The translations under genes were made by a program, and so were the position numbers. A stretch of 64,000 bases of DNA from Phenylobacterium sp. Lineage in GTDB: Bacteria; Pseudomonadota; Alphaproteobacteria; Caulobacterales; Caulobacteraceae. The notes beneath the pieces are model-generated. The model was not told where the DNA came from. It made no database searches and was given only the letters and a program-made list of their open reading frames with translations. The number at the start of each line of letters is the position of its first letter. Position 1 is the first letter of the stretch. Shown piece after piece: positions 30,854-39,026 of the stretch. The stretch covers positions 1 through 64,000 of the forward strand of contig NZ_JAUYOJ010000036.1 of assembly GCF_030697925.1 (NCBI RefSeq), given 5' to 3'.

Positions 30854-31023
30854 TTGCACAGCTGTTGCACAGTTGGTCGAATTGGCGATCCACGCGTCGT
30901 CGATTCCAAGGTCTAGCCGCGTTCTTTGTCCGAAATTCCGGAAAAAGTCCGGAAAACTAGAATCATGTCGCAACAATACATCATGTTTTCAATTTCTTAG
31001 CTCTTACACACCTTCTTCCACAT
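30854..31023 (+). repeat. Integrase-arm-like repeats beside attL
   Basis: Two tandem 11-mers TTGCACAGCTG/TTGCACAGTTG occupy 30854-30875, two TCCGGAAAA copies 11 bases apart lie at 30937-30956, and TTACACACCTTCTTCCACAT is at 31004-31023. The last matches 17 of 20 bases of the box found at both right-end modules (46588 and 50292). One-helical-turn spacing of repeats beside a core is typical of integrase or excisionase arm sites. The rest of 30,798-31,176 is AT-rich with no supported gene. Confidence 0.6.
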
Positions 31024-31176
31024 AAACGAAAATGCGGCTAGTAGGCCGAGCGTCATTGGTGTGCGATCCGTGGCGGCCGTGATCGCCTGATCTGGACCCT
31101 TGAGCCGCGGAATCCGATCGGCTAGGCTGCAACCTATAGGGGATGTTGGATTGGCTTAAGCGCTTGGGTCGCGAGC

Positions 31177-32496
31177 ATGCCTGATCAGAAACTCACCTTG
31201 ATGGATGGTCGACTGCACGTCTATCGGCGCGCCAACAGTCGCTTCTGGCAGTGCGCCGTCTTCATCGACGGGCGCAATTATCGGACCTCCACCCGCTCAG
31301 ACAATCTCGCCGTCGCCCAAGCCTTCGCCCGCGAGTGGTACCTGGATCGTCATGCCGAGCGCCGGCTGCGCCAGCGTGGCACGACTGATGAGAGCGTCTC
31401 ACCAGGCCTGCCTGACGCCAATCCGGCGCCTCCGAGGCGGCCCAAGGGACCAACCTTTCGCGAGGCGGCGGAGCACTTCCTGGCCGAGTATCATGTCATC
31501 ACGCTGGGCGAGCGGAACCTGGAACACGTCGCCTCCAAGGCTCGGCACCTGAAGACGCATCTCCTTCCATTCTTCGGCGAGCTGCCAGTCGCCAAGGTCA
31601 GCGCCGGACAGATCCAGGCCTATCGGGTTCACCGCGCCAGCCCGTCGGGTGAACCCGGCGCCAAGCGGCCGGCGCGCAGCACGCTGAACAAGGAGATCGT
31701 GACCCTTCGCCAGGTCCTGAAGACCGCCAACCGGCAGGGATGGATCGACGCCCTCCCCGACATGTCGGCGCCCTACAAGGGCTCCGGGAAGATCTCGCAC
31801 CGCGCCTGGCTCTCGCCCGACGAATATAAGCGCCTCTACGAAGCCACCCGGGACCGGGCCAAGGCGCCCAAGCGCGAGCGCTGGCGCGGCGAGTGCGAGC
31901 AGCTCCATGACTACGTGCTCTTCATGGTAAACACCGGGCTTCGACCCGACGAGGCCTCGCAGCTCCAGTACCGAGACATCGACACGGTCGTGGACGAGGC
32001 GACCGGCGAGCGGATCCTCGAGATCGAGGTCCGCGGCAAGCGTGGCGTCGGCTACTGCAAGAGCAGGCCGGGCGCGGTGCTGCCGATCCAGCGCATGCGC
32101 AAGCGCAACGACCCGCGGCCGACCGACCTGGTGTTCGGCAAGGTGCAGCGCGAGCTTCTCAACTCGGTTCTGGAAGAGGCCGGGCTGAAACGGGACCGGG
32201 ATGGGAATCTGCGGACCGCCTACAGCCTGCGCCACACCTACATCTGCATGCGGTTGATGGAAGGCGCCGACATCTACCAGATCGCCAAGAACTGCCGCAC
32301 CAGCGTCGAGATGATCGAGAAATTCTACGCGGCCCACATCAAGAACACCCTGGACGCCGGCGCCATCAACGTGCGCAAAGCGGCTATTCCGCGGAAGGGA
32401 CCTTCCGCGAAAAGGACCCCGGCGAACGCCAAGGGGTCCTCCGGGGCGAACGCCCCCATGGACCTGGATCACAAGGCCTTCGCCACGGCGCGCTGA
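31177..32496 (+). CDS. Tyrosine-type site-specific integrase
   Basis: The 439-residue protein has an N-terminal arm-binding-like part (SRFWQCAVFIDGRNYRTSTRSDNL), a core-binding SAM-like domain (about 95-190), and a catalytic domain with R256 (VNTGLRPDEASQLQ), R352-H353 (AYSLRHTYICMRL) and nucleophile Y384 (IEKFYAAH). The usual histidine before the second arginine is replaced by Tyr (AYSLRH), a tolerated variation. It starts 380 bases inside attL and reads inward, the standard place for the integrase of a tRNA-targeting element. It should recombine the 21-bp core. Confidence 0.93.
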   Translation: MPDQKLTLMDGRLHVYRRANSRFWQCAVFIDGRNYRTSTRSDNLAVAQAFAREWYLDRHAERRLRQRGTTDESVSPGLPDANPAPPRRPKGPTFREAAEHFLAEYHVITLGERNLEHVASKARHLKTHLLPFFGELPVAKVSAGQIQAYRVHRASPSGEPGAKRPARSTLNKEIVTLRQVLKTANRQGWIDALPDMSAPYKGSGKISHRAWLSPDEYKRLYEATRDRAKAPKRERWRGECEQLHDYVLFMVNTGLRPDEASQLQYRDIDTVVDEATGERILEIEVRGKRGVGYCKSRPGAVLPIQRMRKRNDPRPTDLVFGKVQRELLNSVLEEAGLKRDRDGNLRTAYSLRHTYICMRLMEGADIYQIAKNCRTSVEMIEKFYAAHIKNTLDAGAINVRKAAIPRKGPSAKRTPANAKGSSGANAPMDLDHKAFATAR

Positions 32497-32627
32497 TCCG
32501 ATGGCGACCGTAAAATGGACGGGGAAAGCGCCCTGCTCTTCCTCCTAGCCTCGACGAGAACGAGACCGCTTCATGGTCTGGAATTCCGCCTTCGCGCCTG
32601 CTAGACGACGCCGGTCTCCAGAGGCGC

Positions 32628-32712
32628 GCGGGCGTGGTGGAATTGGTAGACGCGCTGGATTCAAAATCCAGTTCCGAGAGGAGTGTCGGTTCGAGCCCGA
32701 CCGCCCGCACCA
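32628..32712 (+). tRNA. tRNA-Leu(CAA), intact copy carried by the island
   Basis: The 85-base gene has acceptor GCGGGCG/CGCCCGC, anticodon stem CTGGA/TCCAG, loop TTCAAAA (anticodon CAA at 32662-32664), a long variable arm, T-arm GGTTCGAGCC, and encoded CCA. It differs from the reconstructed host gene at five positions. Two of these are paired changes in the anticodon stem (CCGGA/TCCGG to CTGGA/TCCAG) and one is in the loop. Upstream it keeps the same promoter-like blocks as the host copy. It presumably replaces the function lost when the island split the host gene. Confidence 0.95.
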
Positions 32713-32749
32713 GCCGAACGCTACGTTCAGGCTCATCCGATTAGTCGCC

Positions 32750-33739
32750 TCACGCGACACCCTTCCCTATGAGCGCTTGACGATTTGATCGCAAGACGCG
32801 CGGCTTAGGCGGGCGACTAGGGTCACGCCAGGTGCCGCCATCTGGGTCCCAGGTCCCCCGGGCGCCTTCCGGCACGCCCAAGCCGGCGATGATCGGGCCG
32901 AAGAAATTGCGCAGCTCGGCCTGCAACTGTGGAAAGGGCGGCGGCTCCAGAGCCGGCGGGGTTCGGCGCAGGAAACCTGACCAAAGGTCACGCTCGGCGA
33001 TGGCGGCGAAAGCGTCCGTCAAGCCCAGTGGCATCTGTGTCGGAATAGCAGTCTCGCGGCGGCGAAGGGTTCCACCGACCGCCTCGACCACGCTCGCCAG
33101 GTCGAATCGGAAGGTGCGGGTGGTGACCCAGATATCGTGGAAGTCCTTGATTCGAGTGTTGGCCTCGCCGAGGGCGACCATCGCCTGGAACTTCTCCGCC
33201 ACTACGGTTTCCGGGGGATACATCAGGATGTTGGCGGCCGGCATATCCGGCAGGAGGCCGGGGAAGCTCTGGCGCTTGGGCGCCGGGTAGACGTGGTCGC
33301 CGAAGCCGATGTCGACTAGGACGCGGATCTTCGCGCCGGCCAGGGTGGCGTTCATCGCCAGACGGGCGCCTTGGTACTTGTCGGCCTCCCGCACCGGTTC
33401 GACCTTGAGCGATGCGGGGTCGAAGACGATGCCGTCGTCCTTGACCTCGACCTGCATGATGCGCGTGAAGAGTTCGGTCAGGGCGGCGGAATCCGGATTG
33501 CCTTCGCCGAGCAGGTCAAGGTCGCCGGTCGGCCGGAAGACGTGCTCGGGCCAGGTCACGAACAGCATGGCGCCCTTGAGCACGTAGCGCTCGGTCGCGT
33601 CGGTCAGGCTCAGGCGATAGAGCAGCCGCTCGATCGCATAGCGCGTCAGGATGCGGTTGTAGTCATCGCCATGCTGCCTAGCGTGGTTCAGGAGTCGCGC
33701 CCTGATCGACGCGGCGGGATCGGTGACGACCTTGGTCAT
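32750..33739 (-). CDS. AbiEii-type nucleotidyltransferase toxin
   Basis: The 329-residue protein carries the AbiEii motifs: VLKGAMLFVTW, TGDLDLLG (the DxD metal site), VDIGFGDHV, VVAEKFQAMVALGEA and TRIKDFHDIWV. Toxins of this type IV toxin-antitoxin family act as nucleotidyltransferases, some of which modify tRNA acceptor ends. The gene overlaps the antitoxin gene by 4 bases (ATGA), giving coupled translation. It ends only 37 bases from the island tRNA-Leu. It is probably involved in phage exclusion or in stabilising the island. Confidence 0.92.
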   Translation of the reverse strand: MTKVVTDPAASIRARLLNHARQHGDDYNRILTRYAIERLLYRLSLTDATERYVLKGAMLFVTWPEHVFRPTGDLDLLGEGNPDSAALTELFTRIMQVEVKDDGIVFDPASLKVEPVREADKYQGARLAMNATLAGAKIRVLVDIGFGDHVYPAPKRQSFPGLLPDMPAANILMYPPETVVAEKFQAMVALGEANTRIKDFHDIWVTTRTFRFDLASVVEAVGGTLRRRETAIPTQMPLGLTDAFAAIAERDLWSGFLRRTPPALEPPPFPQLQAELRNFFGPIIAGLGVPEGARGTWDPDGGTWRDPSRPPKPRVLRSNRQALIGKGVA

Positions 33740-34353
33740 GACTGCATGGCCTTGATGTAAGGTTCCATCCGGTCGGAGACACGGTCGATGGCCGCATAGA
33801 TCATCAGTTCGCTGGGGGTAGTCTTCCGCTGGCGTAGGGCGTCGCGTAGGGCCTCGACGGCGACGTCCTCGCCGACATGCCGGCGGTGTTTGAAGCAGTC
33901 GGCCACGGTTTTGGCTGCACCATAGATGGGGACCAGGACGCCCTCTACTTCGACATGTTCGATGCCGGCCGTCATGACCTCGCCGGTGGCGCGGACGATC
34001 TCGAGTTTGAGGCCTTGCACTTTCGGCGTCCGGGCCTTGTGCGGGATGGTCATCCAGACGGCGTGCGGCAGTTGGGTGGTTAGCTCGTGATGATGCAGGG
34101 CGCTGATCAGGCTGACGACGCCGCCGGGAACGAGCCGGGCTGCCTCCGCCAGGTCGTGGGCGGTGTGCTCGCCCACGTGTTCAGGTTCCTGGTAGAGGCC
34201 CCGGCTGAGGCGGACCAGCTGGCCGGTCTCGGTCAGGCGCTTCAGATAGACGAGGGGGATACCGGCGGCCTTGAAGTCTCGCGCGCGCGCAATTCCGCGA
34301 GCCCGGGTCAGGCTGAGGGCGCGTTCGCGATGAGTCATATGACGTTCGGCCAT
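33736..34353 (-). CDS. AbiEi-type antitoxin/transcriptional regulator
   Basis: About 205 residues with an N-terminal winged helix (RERALSLTRARGIARARDFKAAGIPLVYLKRLTETGQLVRLSRGLYQ) and the AbiEi C-terminal domain (SLISALHHHELTTQLPHAVWM; KTVADCFKHRRHVGEDVAVEALRDAL). AbiEi neutralises the toxin and represses the operon. ATG 34353 (MAERHMTH) or ATG 34338 (MTHRER) could be the start; neither has a clear ribosome site, so the mRNA may be nearly leaderless. Two TTGTCG repeats 20 bases apart (34365 and 34385) lie upstream. Confidence 0.88.
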   Translation of the reverse strand: MAERHMTHRERALSLTRARGIARARDFKAAGIPLVYLKRLTETGQLVRLSRGLYQEPEHVGEHTAHDLAEAARLVPGGVVSLISALHHHELTTQLPHAVWMTIPHKARTPKVQGLKLEIVRATGEVMTAGIEHVEVEGVLVPIYGAAKTVADCFKHRRHVGEDVAVEALRDALRQRKTTPSELMIYAAIDRVSDRMEPYIKAMQS

Positions 34354-34421
34354 GATGTTATCTATTGTCGGCAAAAATCCTAATTTGTCGACGAAAGGTA
34401 CGGGTTGGGAAATCTCAACTG

Positions 34422-34444
34422 ATGTCATATATTTCCTATGACAT
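34422..34444. promoter_or_regulatory. Perfect inverted repeat over the start of the XRE protein
   Basis: ATGTCATA (34422-34429) and TATGACAT (34437-34444) are exact reverse complements with a 7-base spacer. The right half overlaps the ATG at 34443. A dyad of this size suits an XRE-type repressor, so the protein may control its own expression. The related palindrome GTCATATGAC lies at 34334-34343, at the start of the divergent antitoxin gene. Confidence 0.6.
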
Positions 34445-37400
34445 GAGTAACGCAAGCGCACCTGCTGAACTGACCCCGAAGCATATACGCGCGGCGCGCG
34501 CCCTGCTGGCGTGGTCGCAACAGGACCTGGCCAAGGCCGCAAAGGTCGCGACCTCGACTGTAGCCGACTTCGAGCGCGGTTCGCGCACCCCGGTGGCAAA
34601 CAACGCCCAGGCCATCCGCGGAGCCCTGGAGGCGGCCGGCGTTCGCTTCCTGCCGACTGGGGCCGTGATAGGCCCGGCCGTGCCGATGATCACCCAAACC
34701 AGTCGTCCAGGGACGCCCGTCCGCTGGGTCGACGCCGACGATCTCGCCACCTGGGCCGGCCGAACGGACGGTCCGGTAAGCCTGCCGACCCTGCTCGCTT
34801 TCCTGATCCGGGCTACGCATGGCGCCGCCGTACACCTGCACTTCCCTTCGGACGGCGGCGTACGTCATTCCGGTTGGGATGGACTGACCACTGCGGACGG
34901 CGGCAGCGACTATGTCCCGCAGGGCCAGGCGGGCTGGGAGCTAAGCGCCCAGCGAAAGGGCGTCGCCCAGAAGATCGCCAACGACTACCGCAAGCGGACG
35001 GATGAGCCCGCGCCGCTTGATCCCGCTTCGTCGGCCTGCATTTACGTCACCCTGCACCATTGGCCGCAGAAGGACGAATGGGCTCAGGCGCAGACGGCCG
35101 CAGGGCCGTGGCGTGAAGTACGAGTCTACGACGCCGACGATCTCGTCCATTGGATCGAGCAGACTCCGGCCGTCGGCCTGTGGCTCGCCACCCGCCTGGG
35201 CAAGCGCCCCCCAGGGACGCGGGAGCTGGACGAGGTCTGGGAGGAGTGGTCGCTCGCCACCCAATGGCCGCTCACTGAGGACCTGGTGCTCAGCGACCGC
35301 GACCAGGATGCCGCTGAGGTACTGCGTTGGCTCCGCGGCGAGCCCTCGGTCCTGTCCCTGCAATCCACCACGGCCGAAGAGGTCGTGGCCTTCTTCCACG
35401 CGACGCTGAGCGAGCTACCCGACGACCTCGCCAACGCCTACCGCGCACGCTGCCTCGTTGCGACCTCGGCTGCGGCGGCGCGGGCCCTGGCCAACGCCCC
35501 GGCGCCCTTGATCCTGGTCCTGACCGAGCCGGACCCGGGTCTCGCCGGCACCCTCGCCGATCGGGGCCACTTCGTACTGCAGGCCTATGACGACGGCCTC
35601 ACATCGCGGGGTGAGGTGCGAACCCTTGAACGCCCGTCGCGCGAAGGTATCGCCAGCGCCCTGCAAGCTGCTGGCATCGCCGAGCCGCGCGCCAAGGCGC
35701 TCGCCCGCGACAGCGCCCGCAACCTCGCCGTCCTACGCCGTCTGATCCCGGGCGCGCCGGGACGCCTGCCGAAATGGGCGGAGGAGCCGCCGCCGCGCGC
35801 GCTGCTGGCGGCGCTACTCGCCGGCGGTTGGGATGACAATGCCGAAGCCGACCAAGCCCGCCTGTCGGAGCTGGCCGACGCCCCCTACGATCAGGTGATC
35901 GCCGCCCTGACCCCCTATGTCGGTCAATTCGACAGCCCGCTGCAGAAGATCGGCTCGACCTGGCGCGTGGCGTCGCCGTCCGACGCCTGGTTCCTGCTCG
36001 CCCACCATCTGACGGCTGTCGACATCAAGCGGTTCGAGGCGGCCGCCCATGCCGTTCTCGGCTCGGCAGATCCCCGCTTCGACATGGACCCCGACGAGCG
36101 CTGGATGGCGGCCATGAAGGGCGTCAACCGCGACTATTCGGGCATGTTCCGCCACGGGATCGGCCAGGTGCTGATCCTTCTGGCGCTGTGGGGCGATCGG
36201 GTGCGCACCGTGCCGGACGCCGGCCGACGCGCCGACGCCATCGTCGGCAAGCTGCTGGAGAAGGCCGATCAACGTCGGTGGTGGTCTCTGTCCAGGGACT
36301 TCCGTCTGCTGGCCGAGGCGTCGCCCGACGCTTTCCTGTCGGCGGTCGAAAATAGCCTCGACCAAAACGATCCGCCGATCTCCGCCCTGTTCGGACATGA
36401 CGACGGCGGCATCTTCGGCGCTGAGCACCTGTCGGATCTGATGTGGGCGCTGGAAGCCCTGGCTTGGTCGCCGGACTGGCTGCCGCGCGTGACGCTCGAT
36501 CTCGCCCGGCTCGACGCGATCGACGTCAAGCCGCGACGCTACGTCAACGGACCACTGAACAGCCTGCGCGAGATGCACCTGCTGTGGATGCCGCAGACGT
36601 TCGCCAGCCTCGACGAGCGGCTTCGCGCCATTGATCTCATCCGCAAGCGGGAGCCGGGGACCGCGTGGAAACTGATGCTCGGCGTTCTGCCCAGCGGCCA
36701 TGACAGCTCGTCGCCCTCACCAACGCCACGGTGGCGGGATTTCTCGGTTGATAAGGTTGAGACGGTGACTTGGCCGCTCATCGGCCGCGGGGCCGTGGCG
36801 CTCAGCCAACGCCTGCTGGAGGATGTTGGTCTCGACCCCCACCGCTGGGTCGAGCTCATTGACCGGACTTCCGATGTCGCCCCCGGACCTGACGTGGTGC
36901 TGGATGCGCTGGAAGCGGCGGAGCCGCGCATGACCGGCAAGGCGGACCGGAATGTGATGTGGGACAAACTGCGGCGCGCCCTGAACCACAACCGTCAGTC
37001 CCCCGACGCCGAGTGGCGGCTGCCGGACCCTATACTGGACAGGCTCGACGCCCTGTATGATCGGTTCGAACCTGCGGACCCGCTGGAACGGATCGCCTGG
37101 CTGTTTCAGAACGGTGTGGCGCTGCCGCGTCCGTCCGCCGAGGGGTGGCGGGCCAATGAGCGAGACGTCGCGGCTGCTCAGGTCGAGGCGGCCAGGGCGC
37201 TCTTCACCGAGCGTGGCATAGCCGGTGTTCTGGCGCTCGCCCGAATGACCGAGACGGCCGGTTATATCGGCAGAGCCATCTACGACGCCGGCTTCCCGGC
37301 GTCGGATATCGACGCCCTGATCGAGGCCGCGGTTCGCAGTGATGAACCGCAAGAGCGCGACGTCGCCCATGGCCTGATCATCTCGATGTTCCGTGATCGC

Positions 37401-38504
37401 AAGGAAGCCTGGGGCGCTGAGCTGATCGCCAAGGCCAGGACTCTGGCTTGGGGCGACACCGCCCTGATCTCCATCCTGCGAGCCCTGCCGACCGCGCGTT
37501 GGACCTGGGACCAGGTCGCGGCGATCGGCGGCGAGATCGAAACCACCTATTGGCGCCGCGCGCCGGTGTTCTGGATGAGCGAAGACAGCGAGGATGTCGG
37601 CTACGCGATCCGCCATCTGATCGACGTTGGGCGCGCGCGACATGCTCTGCCTCTGGCCGGTCGTGACGCGAAGGTTCGCCTGCCCACCGAACTGCTGGTC
37701 GAAGTGCTAACGGAGGCCGCTCGCCAGCCCTTCGAGAGCGAGGGCGACGGCAACGAAGCCACCATGTTCCAGCACTATGTCGCCGAGACGCTCGGCGTGC
37801 TCGACGAGCGTGACGACGTTGATCGCAACGCGCTGGTAACGCTGGAATGGAATTACCTGCGGCTCCTGGAGCATTCTCGTCGCCCGGCGAAGGTGCTGCT
37901 CCGCGCCCTGTCCGAAGAGCCACCGCTATTCATCCAAATGCTCAGCGCCGTTTTCCGGCCGCGTGAGGAGAGCGGCGTCGTCGAGCCTGAGCCCGCCGAT
38001 CCCGAACAGGCCCGAGCCGTCGCCAGCCAGGCCTATCGCCTGCTGTCGCTCTGGAACCGCCTGCCGGGAACGCGGGAGGACGGCACGATAGACGGCGGCG
38101 TGCTTGAAGCCTGGGTCAAGGATGCACGTTTGCTGGCTAAGGCGGCCGGCCGTGAGGATATCGCTGACAGCAAAATTGGCGAGATGCTGTCAGCTTCGCC
38201 GATCGGCGTGGATGGCGCCTGGCCGGCCGAGCCGGTGCGCGAGGTGCTCGATCTCTTTCACAGCAAGCCGATGCTCGATGGTTTTCAGGTCGGCAAGAGC
38301 AACCGGCGAGGCGTCACTAGCCGCATGCCGCGGGACGGCGGTGAGCAGGAACGTCAGCTTGCCGCCCAGTATCGAGCTTGGGCCAAGGTGATCGGCTTTG
38401 AGCATCCGCACACTGCAAAGGCGCTTGGCGGCCTCGCTGATCGCTATGACTGGGACGCCCAGCGCCACGACGAGGACGCCGAGCGCCTAGACTGGGAAGC
38501 CTAA
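34443..38504 (+). CDS. Giant XRE-nuclease-like-NTPase-like protein, putative defence effector
   Basis: A 1353-residue protein. Residues 11-68 form an XRE helix-turn-helix (HIRAARALLAWSQQDLAKAAKVATSTVADFERGSRTP). Residues about 110-250 contain GWDG (D146), VPQGQAGWEL (E166) and QKIANDYRKRT, followed by YVTLHHWPQKDEWAQ. This resembles a PD-(D/E)XK-like domain of large uncharacterised proteins. Around 300-360 the pattern looks like an NTPase (VLSLQSTTAEEVVAFFHA, then PLILVLTEPDPG) without a Walker A lysine. The remaining about 1000 residues are helical, Trp-rich and repeat-like. It is divergent from AbiE on a mobile element, fitting an antiphage role; that role is inference. Start alternatives are 34422 and 34443. 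Confidence 0.75.
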   Translation: MSNASAPAELTPKHIRAARALLAWSQQDLAKAAKVATSTVADFERGSRTPVANNAQAIRGALEAAGVRFLPTGAVIGPAVPMITQTSRPGTPVRWVDADDLATWAGRTDGPVSLPTLLAFLIRATHGAAVHLHFPSDGGVRHSGWDGLTTADGGSDYVPQGQAGWELSAQRKGVAQKIANDYRKRTDEPAPLDPASSACIYVTLHHWPQKDEWAQAQTAAGPWREVRVYDADDLVHWIEQTPAVGLWLATRLGKRPPGTRELDEVWEEWSLATQWPLTEDLVLSDRDQDAAEVLRWLRGEPSVLSLQSTTAEEVVAFFHATLSELPDDLANAYRARCLVATSAAAARALANAPAPLILVLTEPDPGLAGTLADRGHFVLQAYDDGLTSRGEVRTLERPSREGIASALQAAGIAEPRAKALARDSARNLAVLRRLIPGAPGRLPKWAEEPPPRALLAALLAGGWDDNAEADQARLSELADAPYDQVIAALTPYVGQFDSPLQKIGSTWRVASPSDAWFLLAHHLTAVDIKRFEAAAHAVLGSADPRFDMDPDERWMAAMKGVNRDYSGMFRHGIGQVLILLALWGDRVRTVPDAGRRADAIVGKLLEKADQRRWWSLSRDFRLLAEASPDAFLSAVENSLDQNDPPISALFGHDDGGIFGAEHLSDLMWALEALAWSPDWLPRVTLDLARLDAIDVKPRRYVNGPLNSLREMHLLWMPQTFASLDERLRAIDLIRKREPGTAWKLMLGVLPSGHDSSSPSPTPRWRDFSVDKVETVTWPLIGRGAVALSQRLLEDVGLDPHRWVELIDRTSDVAPGPDVVLDALEAAEPRMTGKADRNVMWDKLRRALNHNRQSPDAEWRLPDPILDRLDALYDRFEPADPLERIAWLFQNGVALPRPSAEGWRANERDVAAAQVEAARALFTERGIAGVLALARMTETAGYIGRAIYDAGFPASDIDALIEAAVRSDEPQERDVAHGLIISMFRDRKEAWGAELIAKARTLAWGDTALISILRALPTARWTWDQVAAIGGEIETTYWRRAPVFWMSEDSEDVGYAIRHLIDVGRARHALPLAGRDAKVRLPTELLVEVLTEAARQPFESEGDGNEATMFQHYVAETLGVLDERDDVDRNALVTLEWNYLRLLEHSRRPAKVLLRALSEEPPLFIQMLSAVFRPREESGVVEPEPADPEQARAVASQAYRLLSLWNRLPGTREDGTIDGGVLEAWVKDARLLAKAAGREDIADSKIGEMLSASPIGVDGAWPAEPVREVLDLFHSKPMLDGFQVGKSNRRGVTSRMPRDGGEQERQLAAQYRAWAKVIGFEHPHTAKALGGLADRYDWDAQRHDEDAERLDWEA

Positions 38505-38569
38505 GTCTCCGCAGACCATCGCGTAGCGCCCCACTGCTTTGACCTTGTGGATGTCCTTCCGCCAGCAGT

Positions 38570-39025
38570 CTACGACGTTCCGAGATAGTCCTTCTTGCCG
38601 ACCTCGACCCCGTTGCGCCGCAGGATCGCGTAGGCGGTCGTCAGGTGGAAATAGAAGTTCGGCATCGCCTGATCGAGCAGATAGGACTGGCCCATCACCA
38701 CGCTGGTCTGGCCGCGCCGAACCAGGGTGATTTCGCGCGCCTCGGAGCCATCGATCCGGTCGGCGCCAAAGGTCCCCACATAGGCCGCTGTCTTCTCCAC
38801 CCGGGTGATCAGGTCGCTGAAGCTGACTTCGTCGTCCGCCCACGCCGGCGGCTCCTCGCCGGCCAGCCGCGCGATCGCCCCCTTGGCGAAGTCGGTGCAG
38901 ATCTGCACCTGCCTGACGAGGGGGAACATGTCTGGATAGAGCCTCGCCTGCAGCAGGGCCGCCGGATCGAAGGCCTTCGCCTCGGCATGTGCGGCCGCCT
39001 TACTTAGCACCGTGCTCAAACCCTT
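38570..39025 (-). pseudogene. 5'-truncated DUF1993 gene
   Basis: The sequence from GLSTVLSKAAAHAEAK through DPAALLQARLYPDMFPLVRQVQICTDFAKGA and MPNFYFHLTTAYAILRRNGVEVGKKDYLG matches DUF1993 proteins, which are DinB-like helical bundles of unknown function. The first about 20 family residues are missing. At 39020-39027 homology stops and the opposite-strand TraA fragment begins, so the gene lost its start. The frame stays open further right, but there it only mirrors TraA. Confidence 0.75.
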
Positions 39026-39026
39026 G

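Noticed and set aside
30854-30956. CRISPR-like short repeats
   Set aside because: Units of 9-11 bases in tandem pairs without spacers are integrase arm-type repeats, not CRISPR. No array was seen elsewhere in the window.
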